This document shows positions 1 through 10,303 of a stretch of DNA of 64,000 bases, one piece after another (position 1 is the first letter of the stretch; every line of letters starts with the position of its first letter). The translations under genes and the position numbers were made by a program. Source of the stretch: Apostichopus japonicus (lineage: Eukaryota; Echinodermata; Holothuroidea; Aspidochirotida; Stichopodidae); NCBI RefSeq assembly GCF_037975245.1, contig NC_092563.1, forward strand, positions 7,003,501 through 7,067,500, written 5' to 3'. Below the pieces are notes generated by a model that was not told the origin of the DNA, searched no databases, and saw only the letters and a program-made list of their open reading frames with translations.

Positions 1-1660
1 TGTGATGTTTCTATACCTGAGTATCTGGTACATTTGTGATGTTTCTTCACCTGAGTATCTGGTATATGTGTGATGTTTCTTCACCTTAGTATCTGGTACA
101 TTTGTGATGTTTCTTTACCTGAGTATCTGGTACATTTGTGATGTTTCTTTACCATGTGTCTGGTACATGTGTGATGTTTCTTTACCTAAGTATCTGGTAC
201 ATTTGTGATGTTTCTGTACCTGAGTATCTGTTACATGTGTGATGTTTCTTTACCTGAGTATCTGGTATATGTGTGACGTTTCTTTACCTAAGTATCTGGT
301 ACATTTGTGATGTTTCTTCACCTTAGTATCTAGTACATTTGTGATGTTTCTTTACCTGAGTATCTGGTACATTTGTAATGTTTCTTTACCTGTGTATCTG
401 GTACATGTGTGATGTTTCTTTACCTGAGTATCTGGTACATGTGTGATGTTTCTTTAACTGAGTATCTGGTCCATGTGTGATGTTTCTTTACCTGAGTATC
501 TAGTACATGTGTGATGTTCCTCGAACTGAGTATCTGGTACATTTGTGATGTTTCTGTACCTGAGTATCTGTTACATGTGTGATGTTTCTTCACCTGAGTA
601 TCTGGTATATGTGTGACGTTTCTTTACCTAAGTATCTGGTACATTTGTGATGTTTCTGTACCTGAGTATCTGTTACATGTGTGATGTTTCTTCACCTGAG
701 TATCTGGTATATGTGTGACGTTTCTTTACCTAAGTATCTGGTACATTTGTGATGTTTCTTTACCTGAGTATCTGATACATACGTGTGATGTTTCTTTACC
801 TGTGTATTTGGTATATGTGTGATGTTTCTTTACCTGAGTATCTGATACATGTGTGATGTTTCTTTACCTGAGTATCTGGTACATGTGTGATGTTTCTTTA
901 ACTGAGTATCTGATACATGTGTGATGTTTCTTTACCTGAGTATCTGGTACATTTGTGATGTTTCTTTACCTGAGTATCTGATACATGTGTGATGTTTCTC
1001 TACCTGAGTATCTGGTATATATGTGATGTTTCTTCACCTGAGTATCTGGTACATGTGTGATTTTTCTTCACCTGAGTATCTGGTACATGTGTGATGTTCC
1101 TTTAACTGAGTATCTGGTACATGTGTGATGTTTCTTTACCTGAGTATGTGGTACATGTGTGATGTTTCTTTATCTGAGTATCTGATACATACGTGTGATG
1201 TTTCTTTACCTGAGTATCTGGTACATTTGTGATGTTTCTATACCTGAGTATCTGGTACATTTGTGATGTTTCTTCACCTGAGTATCTGGTATATGTGTGA
1301 TGTTTCTTCACCTTAGTATCTGGTACATTTGTGATGTTTCTTTACCTGAGTATCTAGTACATTTGTGATGTTTCTATACCTGAGTATCTGGTACATTTGT
1401 GATGTTTCTTCACCTGAGTATCTGGTATATGTGTGATGTTTCTTCACCTTAGTATCTGGTACATTTGTGATGTTTCTTTACCTGAGTATCTGGTACATTT
1501 GTGATGTTTCTTTACCTTGTGTCTGGTACATGTGTGATGTTTCTTTACCCGAGTATCTGGTACATGTGTGATGTTTCTTCACCTTAGTATCTGGTACATT
1601 TGTGATGTTTCTTTACCTGAGTATCTGGTACATTTGTGATGTTTCTCTACCCGAGTATTT
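1..1660. repeat. 33-bp minisatellite array
   Basis: About 50 degenerate copies of a 33-bp unit (TGTGATGTTTCTTTACCTGA followed by GTATCTGGTACAT) run from the window edge to about 1660, so the array starts outside the window. Because 33 is a multiple of 3, a spurious open frame appears on the minus strand. A few units carry a 3-bp insertion (TACATACG). No coding function is suggested. Confidence 0.97.
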
Positions 1661-1742
1661 TAATTTTATATATCTTTTTGTGTGTGGCAGTTATAGACTG
1701 GCGACTGCATCTTGTCAAGATTCACGAAGCTAGAGAGGGACC

Positions 1743-2542
1743 CAGAGCCGTATATAGAGACAGTTTTGGCGATTTGTGACGTGACATGTTAACCATGGGC
1801 ATCAAAATAGGTCCAGATGTCGTTGTCAGTTGCGCGAAACACGAAAAGCACCACACACAATTAATATAGCAGGTTTGCACACTGTGCTCGTTGCGAATAA
1901 ACGAAGCAGCTCAGATTTTGGCAGGCATACGAGGAACGAAATGCATAACAGGTAATGAATTAGAGTATATATGTAAGGGTAATGACATTTATGTTTATCT
2001 TCACACCTCAAATGCATAGAAAACTAGCTGCAAACCTGTCACTCCACTTGTTGATTTTACGCCTCATCCAAAGGAAAAACACACATCACAGTCGTGTCTA
2101 GATCACAGACGCAAAACTATAGCTTAGAGCGTAAAAAAGAGAGGGAAAAGCCATGAATGTCATTACAAATTAAAAAAAAATCTTGCATTGCTTACGTTAC
2201 TCGTAACAAAGTTTTAGTATGGGTCCTATAGTTATGGGGCCTCAGTTTGGTTTTGTTTCCAATAGACCTTCAGCATGTTCTTCCTACTTTTACTTCCCAA
2301 ATTCTTCTGCTTTCAAGGGCAGTCAGAAAACCAAACAAACTGCTGCAGTTGGCACAGCAAGGTATTTCTTTGATAATTTCGTTTTTTTTTTCATGTTCAC
2401 AAACAATAGTTTATACTCTGTGAGTATGCGCGTCGTCTGCTAAAAAGAAGTGGAACTATTTTACCGCCCGTGTGGGCGTTGTCCCTCTCGACCAATCCAA
2501 ATCGGTTACATAGTTGGCCACTCTTCTCTATATACGGCTCTG
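1743..2542. mobile_element. Non-autonomous hAT-like element, 800 bp, with TIRs and 8-bp target duplication
   Basis: The left end CAGAGCCGTATATAGAGA and the right end TCTCTATATACGGCTCTG are 18-bp perfect terminal inverted repeats. The flanking octamers GAGGGACC (1735-1742) and TAGGGACC (2543-2550) match at 7 of 8 bases. A CAGAG start with an 8-bp duplication is the signature of the hAT superfamily. No transposase frame is visible; the short frames inside look fortuitous. It lies about 100 bp upstream of the first SAMHD1 exon in the window. Confidence 0.8.
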
Positions 2543-2640
2543 TAGGGACCGACATGACAGGGCCCTCTGTTGACTTTGGGCACGACTGGAGACCATTAAT
2601 GACTCTGACAGGGATTTTCCAATCATTTGTTTTTCCGTAG

Positions 2641-2855
2641 GAAATTTGGTCTTACGAAGGTCGTACAAAGGACAAGAGTTTCTCTATGAAATTGTAGCAA
2701 ACAAACGTAATGGTATAGATGTCGACAAATGGGACTATTTTGCAAGGGACAGTATGCACTTGGGCATCCAGAATCCCTTTGACTGGAAGCGTTATGTCAG
2801 GTTTGCCCGTGTGCTGCATGAACCAGATGGTAGCCAGATTTGCACCAGGGATAAA
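2641..2855 (+). CDS. SAMHD1: SAMHD1 exon with D311 metal ligand; 1-nt frame break
   Basis: The acceptor is CCGTAG before 2641 and the donor AAA|GTAAG is at 2856. The first 13 codons read in one frame ([13 protein letters not shown]), which matches the human stretch before SFLYEIV. The rest ([20 protein letters not shown] and onward) needs the next frame. The switch falls in the TTT at 2679-2681, where one T appears to be missing. With that base the exon would be 216 nt, exactly 72 codons, and the phase at both borders would be consistent. Confidence 0.92.
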
Positions 2856-5800
2856 GTAAGTAGCAGAACAACGTATAGTAATTTAATTATTGATGTGTTG
2901 GGTTTAAACAGGCCCTCATGCTGCAGTTTAGGACACAAAGTAAGTTGGTCCTATGCACAATGATAAGTTGTTTATTGTACGAAATGGCAGCATTCATTGT
3001 GGTCATGCTCTCAGTTTAATTCCTTCCCTCCCCCTCCGAAAAAAAATCTGTTATATGTTTGAGGTACATACTATTGTTTTGAAAATTAACACGTTCATTA
3101 AGATGTACTCCCAACCATTGTCATTTATGTCTTATTTCTTCTAAGCTATTGTTGAGCACACCCTTCACAGCCCTCATCCATGCCCCTCCCACACCAACAC
3201 ACAAAAGATGAGGACGAAACAATAAACTCTTATGCATAAGTGTTTTTGTAACTAGGCAAGAGTTTAAAAGGTATGTGAAAGTAACATAAACTGCTGCATT
3301 ATCCTTATGTAAATTGTTATCTTTCTCTTTATGATGATTAAACATTGCTACACTTTGAATATTAATATATTTTTGTTTTCTCTTTCAGGAGATATTCAAT
3401 CTTTATGACATGTTTCACACAAGATACAGCCTCCACCATAGAGCATATCAACACAAAGTGAACAAGATTCTTGACGCCATGTGAGTAAAACATTCTAACA
3501 TCTTTACTCTCTTTGTGGATAAATCTGACAAATCTTTCATTTTATATTTCATGCATATTAAAATTAACTATCAGTGCAGGTTGAATTTAAACACCCTTTT
3601 TGCAGATCTGTCAGCTTTGTCAGTCTGTTTGCAGTGAATTATAAATTTGCAACGGAAAAAAATAAGTTGGGTTTCATCCTTGGGGTTCAATGCTATTTAC
3701 GTAAAGTTAAAAGATCATTTCTTAGCATAGTTTGGTCAGAGGGTATGAAACGTTAAATCCGCAGATCGGCAGTTAATCCCAAAAAGTGTACGTGACATCA
3801 TCATGGTTGCTTTAAATGAGGATTGAAAAGTGCTTTGCATCATTTTAATGTGTAAAACCTTGCACACCAAAGTAGATGACCTGTACTGAATTTGAATTAT
3901 TATTATTACTTTCTTCTTGACCTATGACCTACGACCAACCTTCTGCATAGTAATTTTGTTAGGTACTTCCACACTGCGGTATGCTGTTCATATATTACCT
4001 CCCCAAAATCATTTCTGAGGATGGTTGCTTACTAAGAACACCATTATTAAAAAGTTATTCCAGCTTGCCTGGAGATTGTCTGGCTGTGTTGTTTTATCAG
4101 AGCCCATCGAGGGTACTGAACGTACCTCTCAGTGTGCTGTTGTATTCGACACCCCTGGGAAGTTATTGGTAATCATGTGAATAAAATGTTAAGAGTGTTT
4201 TAATTATCTTCAGTTGTTCCATCTTTTCACTTTTATCAGGTTTGTCGAAGCTCTGATTGAGGCAAATGACTATCTACTATTTCCTGGGAAAGACGGGTGA
4301 GATAAAATGAAGATAAATTAATGCAGCTCATTCTGCTCTTCACCGTAACATATCATCCTTCGATCTTGCAAATACATGAAAAGAAATAACATAATTAGTT
4401 TGGTACAGTAATGCTATAACAGATGGTTAATGTGTCAAGGATAGATATAAAAGAAAGCCCGTAAATCTGTCTTCATAACATTGGTCTTTCACACCTAGTG
4501 AAACTTTATAGTACAGGCAAATGCTCACAGGATAGTTGACGCATTGGCAGGCATTCAGTGAAGAATATAAGTTTGCTGCACTTTTAAATGAAGTGTTGTA
4601 AGGTGACCTGTTTGTGCTATGCTTATGTACTCTCAAATGAAGTGTTGTTAAGTGACCTGTTTGTCCTATGTTTCTGCACTTTGAAGTGTTGTAAATGAAC
4701 TTTTTTATCCTATGTTTATTCACTTTGAAATGTTGTATAGTGAATTGTTTGTCCTATGTTTATGCACTCTTAAATGAAGTGTTGTAAAGTGATCTGTTTG
4801 TCCTATGTTTATCCACTCTCAAATGAAGTGTTGTAAAGTGACCTGTTTGTCTTATGTTTATGCACTCTTAAATGAAGTGTTGTAAAGTGACCTGTTCGTC
4901 CTATGTTTATGCGCTCTTAAATGAAGTGTTGTAAAGTGATCTGTTTGTCCTATGTTTATGCACTCTCAAATGAAGTGTTGTAAAGTGACCTGTTTGTCTT
5001 ATGTTTATGCACTCTTAAATGAAGTGTTGTAAAGTGACCTGTTCGTCCTATGTTTATGCGCTCTTAAATGAAGTGTTGTAAAGTGATCTGTTTGTCCTAT
5101 ATTAATGCACTGTTAAATGAAGTGTTGTAAAGTGACCTGTTTGTCTTATGTTTATGCACTCTTAAATGAAGTGTTGTAAAGTGACCTGTTTGTCCTATGT
5201 TTCTGTACGTTGAAGTGTTGTAAATGAACTTTTTTTATCCTATGTTCATTCACTTTGAAGTGTTGTATAGTGAATTGTTTGTCCTATGTTTATGCACTCT
5301 TAAATGAAGTGTTGTAAAGTGACCTGTTTGTCCTATGTTTATGCACTGTTAAATGAAGTGATGTAAAGTGACCTGTTTGTGCTATCTTTATGCATTCTTT
5401 AATGAATTATTGTAAAGTGACCTGTTTGTCCTATGTTTATGCGCTCTTAACTGAAGTGTTGTAAAGTGATCTGTTTGTCCTATGTTTATGCACTCTCAAA
5501 TGAAGTGTTGTAAACTGACCTGTTTTTTTTATGTTTACGCACTCTTAAATGAAGTGATGTAAAGTGGCCTGTTTGTGCTATGTTTATGCACTTTTAAATG
5601 AAGTGTTGCAACGTGACCTGTTTGCCCCATGTTTATGCACTAATGATGAAGTGTTGTAAAATGACCATATTGTCCTATGTTTATGCACTCTTAAATGAAG
5701 TGTTGTAAAATGACCTGTTTGTCCTATGTTTATGCACTCTTAAATGAAGTATTGTAAAGTGACCTGTTTGTCCTATGTTTATTCACTTTGAAATGTTGTA

Positions 5801-8800
5801 TATGGACTTGTTTGTCCTATGTTTATGCACTCTTAAATGAAGTGTTGTAAAATGACCTGTTTGTCCCATGTTTTGCGCTCTTAAATGAAGTGTTGTAAAA
5901 TGACCTGTTTGTCCTATGTTTATGCACTCTTAAATGAAGTGTTGTAAAATGACCTGTTTGTCCTATGTTTATGCACTCATAAATGAAGTGTTGTAAAGTG
6001 ACCTGTTTGTGCTATGTTTATGTACTCTTAAATGAAGTGTTGTAAAGTGACTTGTTTGTCCTATCTACAGTATATGCACTCTTAAACAAAGTGTTGTAAA
6101 GTGACCTGTTTGTCCTATGTTTATGCATTTTGCATAAATATGTTTTACGTTGACCTGCTTTTTCTATATTTATACCACATTTATTCCAGTTCATACACTT
6201 CTTGTTTGACAATTTCACCCAAGAAAACTCAAATGGATTGATATTGATTCTCTATAGAGTATGCTAACTTCTTGAATATCACTTGCACCAACACCTAGCC
6301 TAACTTGCACAAAAAAAACTGGACACTCTGTTACATTTTATTCACAGTTCTGCACCCCCGGCAAAGGCTCTTACTACAACTCTTTGGTTTCAGGTTAACT
6401 CTAGCCTAATAGTTCTTTACTTTTAAATTTTTTAAGCATATCTGTGTTGTTTCCCATTTGCCTATAGATATGAAACAGTTAACATTTTCATCTAATTGAC
6501 CATTTTCATTTCTTAGGATCATGAAAACGATGTCTCAAATCCATCGATGACATGGAAGCTTACTCCAAACTCAACGATCACATCATGTGGACAATACTAT
6601 GCACTACTGATGATAAACTTAAGAAATCAAGAGATCTCGTCAACAGAATACTAACGAGAGATCTGTATTTTTGTGTCGGCCAGACTCAGCTCAAGAAGGA
6701 AGCTTCTCACGAAACGCCAAAGAAACCGGTATACGATATTTGTAGATATGTAAGAGGATGTGGGAAATAAAAGAAGGGTGGCTTATCTTTCATGCTTTTT
6801 GCAAAAATGACGGCTAAAAATTGGCTACACATAAATTAGATGGTATCGAAAGGATATAACTTCAGTGTTTCAATTCTAGAAACTGCACCAAACATCTAAA
6901 ACACTATAATAAGTAAAAACTTTAACAGTAAATGAGAAATCAAAGGAAATCCAGACAAATCTCTTTGCATGTGATAAAGCCATGCTACAAAACAATATAT
7001 ATGTGATTCTGTCACTGCTGTCTCTGTTATTGCTAGTAGCAGTATTCCAATTTGTCATGTATATAAAACTTCACAAAGACAGTAAATGATAAAGAAATGC
7101 ATAGTCAACCTTTTTCACTGTGTAGCTTACACTGTTTTTTGTTTTGTTTTAATGTTGTTCAAGTTAATTCTGAGGTTGCGTGAGAAATGCGATGGCATTG
7201 ATGCCAAAATATGGTGGGCTTCGGTATGGGAATGGAGTGAGGAGGAGGGGAGGGTGGGGGAAAAGATGTGTCAACATGAAAGTAATAGACTTGCTTCAGT
7301 TCAGTCTAATTTGAATTTTCATTAAATCAATTTTGCAACTGGGAGTGTTAACTTTTATTTTACCACACCAGGGTTCACAACTCTTTAACATAAAAGAGGA
7401 AGACGCAGAGAAAGAAATTTTTGAGAAGCTCTCTGAAGAGGCTAAGAAAACTATCAAACAGAGTGATATAATTGTGCATGTAAGTATAACTATCGCCAAA
7501 TTCATTTCACCTCTGTATTGTTTCAGTTTTTCCTGTTGATGGAGATACAATCTGATAGAATCATACAATTCAAATTCCAAAATGACAACTGCAAAATGTT
7601 GGGGTTGTAACCCTTACGGCTGCAGTCGTAAGAGCTATTACGTTAATACGTTACGTTTCAATATGTGGGCTATAGCCATAAGGGCTGTTACTGCTTGGCT
7701 TGAATTCGCCGGCTGAAGCCAAAATTGATGTAACCCTTAGGGCTGAATTTTTGCACTATAGCTATAAGGGCTGCAACCGATATGGTACAGCCTGCATATT
7801 CAGCCCTAATGGATTGTAACCATTAGGGCTGAATCGGTAGGATAAGTCATACTGGCTATATCGCTTAGGGCTTAGTCCTGGGTATGGAATGCTTATATCT
7901 GAAAATCCTTGGCTTTTTAGATCATGAAAGTCATTATGTTAAATAAAATTGTTTCATACTGTCCTTTTAGATGAACAGATAACGAATGAGCTAAAGATGA
8001 CAAAGAACCAGAGAATGACCAGATAACAACAGGAAGTTTCTTGCCAAAATTTGAGGCTGTAATGTTTGCTCTTTCAATATTTCTTTTAACTACTGGCTGA
8101 TTGTCTTTTGCATGAAATGGAGAATGTCATCTGCTATTTTAAATTATATTTTGACAGATTGCTAAATTCAACTATGGAATGGGGGAGAAGGACCCGGTGG
8201 AACATGTCAAATTTTACTCCAAGTTGGACCCAAATAAATCAGTCAGAGTTAGCAAAATCAGACAGGTGGGTTTTACCTTCTTGTTTTCTCATAATGAAGT
8301 TTGTGAGATGGTCAGATGCTCAACTAAGAGAAAGGATTCAAATGGCTGCTGTTACAATGGCTAAATCAATGGCCACTGTCTTTGTTTACTTGCCATACGC
8401 AGGCAAGTAACCTACTGTATGCAGTCAAGTTGGCGTGTGTGTGTACGTGTATGTGACGCCCTAGCTTGTGAACATGATATCTCAAGATAGATAACCTCTG
8501 CAGTTCTCATATTTTGGCATGTTGCTTCCCCGTAATTAGTACAAGAGCTCTATGGTTTCGTGTGGAGGTCAAAGGTCATTTGGAGTCAGCAGAGGGCAAC
8601 ATGTGGAAATCTAAAAAAAGGCTGTATCTCCAGAATCTGAACATCAAAGGAGCTCACATATGCATGGTAGGATAGCCTTATGTAGTGTAAAGGTTGTACA
8701 CAACTTGGTGTAGGTCAAAGTTCATTAAGGTTACCAAGGGTAAACCTGAAATCCTTGTAAACAATATCTCCAGACAGGAACTACATTGGCTCTGAAATTT

Positions 8801-10303
8801 TGCATGTAGCTTCCCGATAATTAACAAAACCTTATTGTGTTTTGGTGGATGTCAAAGGCCACACTCTGTAAAGCCATATAAAACACAAACACGATATCCC
8901 AAGATAGGTTACATCACATATTTTGGGTGGAGGTCAGTTTATTTGGGGTCAGTAGAGGTCAAATGTCAAAATATCATCAGTACTTTATCTTGAGAACTGC
9001 AACTTTTTGTGCATGGTAGATTGATGGGTGAATGGTTGATGGGTGAATGGAATTGATTCAGCTATTAAACATTGTACGCCATCAGTATTCTGCGCTCGAT
9101 GACCCTTGTCATGAGTAGTAATGTATGTCTGGGTGAGTATTAAGTGAGGTATATTTTACTACTATATTTGACTCTTTGTTTTACAGTGTGCTTGTGAAGT
9201 GTGTGTGTTTATGTTCTGTATGTTTGTTCAAATCGTCTCTTTTCCTGGTTTCTATATCAACAGGACTTCATGGCATTACCGAAAGAATTCTCTGAAAGAT
9301 TCATAAGAGTGTGTGTCAAGCAGACGGATCCTGAAGTCCGTGAGCGGGTTCGTGAAGCATTTGAAAAATGGTGCAGCCATAAGGGATTGAAAGCTAAGGT
9401 ATGGTATGGGGGAAAACTCCAATAAATCCTTCATAATTTATCATTTGAATTAAGCATTATATCTTCAGTTCGGTAAAGATTTGAAATGACGAATGCTTGC
9501 AAAGAACTTTAGCTTACCCTGTCATTCTGAATGAACCTCTCTATGTGTGTAATCAAACAAATAACAACGTAGAATATATGCTCTAGAAAGAACCCTATTT
9601 ACACAGACCTTTTCTTCCCACCCAATTCACTTTGGAAACTGTTGTATTTCTTGATGGTTGATTTAGGCCATTGTTTGAAATAGTTTGGTAGAGATTTGTG
9701 TGCAGACATTTGTCAGTCGTGACTTGTCTTCGATGTTCTAAATTAGACTTAAATAGAATGCTTCAAAATGACAACCCTTCCAGACTCCGCCATTTCTTCA
9801 GGTACCTCCTCTTCTCGACCCTCAATGTCCCCTTAACCTTAAACCCACACCATATTTATGTGTTTCTTTTGTATGTGTGTGTGTATGTATGTATTGTAGA
9901 TCCTCCTGCAAGCAGGAACTCGCGAAGAAGCATCATTGGCTTATCAAACCCGCAAGCTGACCGAAGTCAGTCTCTTACATTCATATTTAACGTCCATAAT
10001 TATGAATTGTCAATTGTCAACAACTCTGTAACTGGACGACGTACATTAATCTGGGAGTGACTCGAACCGGGGACCTTATGATTCAAAGGCACCGGCGTTA
10101 ACCACTGAGCTAACACTCCTAAACTTTTGTCTGGATTTTACTTAAATTGCTTATTTTTGTATTTTTTCCAGCCCGCAGAATTCAGTGCAGGCATGTCATG
10201 GACTAAGAAACCATGTTCGGAAGAGATAACGTTGCATGCTGGGAATGTCTCAAAGAGGCAGCTGAATTATAAGGAAGATGCTACACCATTGAGTAGAAAA
10301 TAG
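2641..10303 (+). CDS. SAMHD1: SAMHD1 deoxynucleoside triphosphate triphosphohydrolase, 3' part of gene (8 exons)
   Basis: SAMHD1 hydrolyses dNTPs to nucleosides and triphosphate and restricts retroviruses by draining dNTP pools. The exons are 2641-2855, 3389-3480, 4240-4296, 6517-6728, 7372-7479, 8158-8265, 9264-9398 and 10172-10303. All have GT-AG borders, and phases agree apart from two single-base breaks. The translated order follows human SAMHD1 from just before the third metal ligand to the C terminus. Residues equivalent to human D311, K312, Y315 and D319 sit in [11 protein letters not shown]352 and K354 in ICTRDK, and Y374/Q375 in RAYQHKV. The SAM domain and the H167/H206/D207 part of the HD domain lie upstream, outside the window. 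The breaks are one T missing at 2679-2681 and one extra A at 6524-6527. Splice sites, the stop codon and conserved residues are otherwise intact, which favours a working gene with sequencing errors over a pseudogene. Confidence 0.93.
3389..3480 (+). CDS. SAMHD1: SAMHD1 exon, [12 protein letters not shown]...RAYQHKV
   Basis: The acceptor is TTTCAG and the donor is CAT|GTGAGT; the exon has 92 nt and ends in phase 2. It encodes [20 protein letters not shown], nearly identical to the human segment that carries Y374 and Q375 of the active site. Confidence 0.94.
4240..4296 (+). CDS. SAMHD1: SAMHD1 short exon (57 nt)
   Basis: The acceptor TTATCAG precedes 4240 and the donor GG|GTGAG follows 4296. 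It completes the split Met codon and encodes [19 protein letters not shown], corresponding to human ITDAFLKADDYIEITGAGG. The next exon lies 2.2 kb away because a minisatellite has expanded in the intron. Confidence 0.88.
4585..6130. repeat. 49-bp minisatellite inside SAMHD1 intron
   Basis: About 31 copies of a 49-bp unit, TGAAGTGTTGTAAAGTGACC then TGTTTGTCCTATGTTTATGC then ACTCTTAAA. Copies differ by scattered substitutions, and some are shortened by a few bases. The array makes up most of the intron between exons 4240-4296 and 6517-6728. Confidence 0.95.
6517..6728 (+). CDS. SAMHD1: SAMHD1 exon with DDMEAY...VGQTQ; 1-nt frame break
   Basis: The acceptor TTTCTTAG precedes 6517 and the donor CCG|GTATAC follows 6728. 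In the spliced frame the reading hits TGA at 6548-6550. The conserved reading ([20 protein letters not shown]) sits one base over. Dropping one A from the AAAA run at 6524-6527 makes the whole exon continuous and leaves 70 full codons after the split Gly. The homologous human segment is [21 protein letters not shown]. Confidence 0.9.
7372..7479 (+). CDS. SAMHD1: SAMHD1 exon, [11 protein letters not shown]...IIVH
   Basis: The acceptor is CACACCAG and the donor CAT|GTAAGT; 36 codons, phase 0 at both ends. It encodes an acidic, lysine-rich stretch ([20 protein letters not shown]) that matches the variable region before human KAEDFIVDVINMDYG. Similarity is weaker here than in the other exons, but phase and position fit. 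Confidence 0.8.
7600..7875. repeat. Cluster of short hairpins built on TAAGGGCT / AGCCCTAA
   Basis: At least six copies of a TAAGGGCT-like motif occur in both orientations. The best hairpin has 15-bp arms at 7798-7812 and 7820-7834 (ATTCAGCCCTAATGG) around a 7-nt loop. Another pairs TTGGCTT with AAGCCAA around 7697-7722. Nothing coding is seen. It may be a small non-autonomous element, but no terminal duplication was found. Confidence 0.55.
8158..8265 (+). CDS. SAMHD1: SAMHD1 exon, [18 protein letters not shown]
   Basis: The acceptor is TTGACAG and the donor CAG|GTGGGT; 36 codons in phase 0. It encodes [20 protein letters not shown] and so on, aligning with human MDYGMQEKNPIDHVSFYCK, a part of the C-terminal region used in tetramer assembly. 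Confidence 0.93.
8345..8600 (+). repeat. Dispersed repeat, inverted copy at 58020-58330
   Basis: The stretch from the ATCAATGGCCACTGTCTTTG region through GACGCCCTAGCTTGTGAACA and on to TGTTGCTTCCCCGTAATTAG recurs, reverse-complemented, at 58020-58330 with few changes. The downstream 8600-9000 sequence is rich in AGGTCA-like words and is probably part of the same element. The element type is not recognised. Confidence 0.75.
8566..8578 (+). promoter_or_regulatory. Perfect DR1 nuclear-receptor type site
   Basis: AGGTCAAAGGTCA is two AGGTCA half-sites spaced by one base, the consensus for RXR/HNF4/PPAR-type dimers. A second, weaker DR1 (AGGTCAAAGTTCA) lies at 8712-8724. Both are in a SAMHD1 intron and inside repeat-derived DNA, so function is unproven. 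Confidence 0.4.
9264..9398 (+). CDS. SAMHD1: SAMHD1 exon, [15 protein letters not shown]
   Basis: The acceptor is CAACAG and the donor AAG|GTATGG; 45 codons. It encodes [20 protein letters not shown] and then a charged helix ending in WCSHKG. It aligns with human LLPEKFAEQLIRVYCKKVD and QWCADRNFTKP. Confidence 0.93.
9870..10119 (-). mobile_element. tRNA-derived SINE in SAMHD1 intron
   Basis: On the minus strand, 10119-10053 reads as a tRNA-like head. GGAGTG pairs with CACTCC as acceptor stem, the A box TTAGCTCAGTGG is intact, and the B box is GGTTCGAGTCA. It is followed by about 160 bp of unrelated body containing TTCGCGAGTTCCTGCTTGCA, then a CA-rich tail (the plus-strand TGTGTGTATG run at 9870-9890). 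A tRNA head, a body and a simple tail are the structure of a Pol III SINE, not a working tRNA gene; the anticodon stem is imperfect. Confidence 0.8.
10172..10303 (+). CDS. SAMHD1: SAMHD1 terminal coding exon
   Basis: The acceptor TTTTTTCCAG precedes 10172; 43 codons are followed by TAG at 10301-10303. It begins PAEFSAG, in register with human KPQDGD after the lysine of the previous exon, and then diverges ([19 protein letters not shown]). C termini of SAMHD1 vary widely between animals. Confidence 0.85.
   Translation, partial: PAEFSAGMSWTKKPCSEEITLHAGNVSKRQLNYKEDATPLSRK

Noticed and set aside
1102-1311. Minus-strand frame rich in HHTYTRYSGEETS-like repeats
   Set aside because: The 33-bp minisatellite is a multiple of three, so an open frame arises automatically; there is no start context or conservation.
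1-1660. CRISPR-like array
   Set aside because: The units are contiguous without unique spacers and the DNA is eukaryotic; it is a minisatellite.
10053-10119. A tRNA gene on the minus strand
   Set aside because: The A and B boxes are good, but the anticodon stem is imperfect and a SINE body and CA tail follow, so it is called a SINE head.
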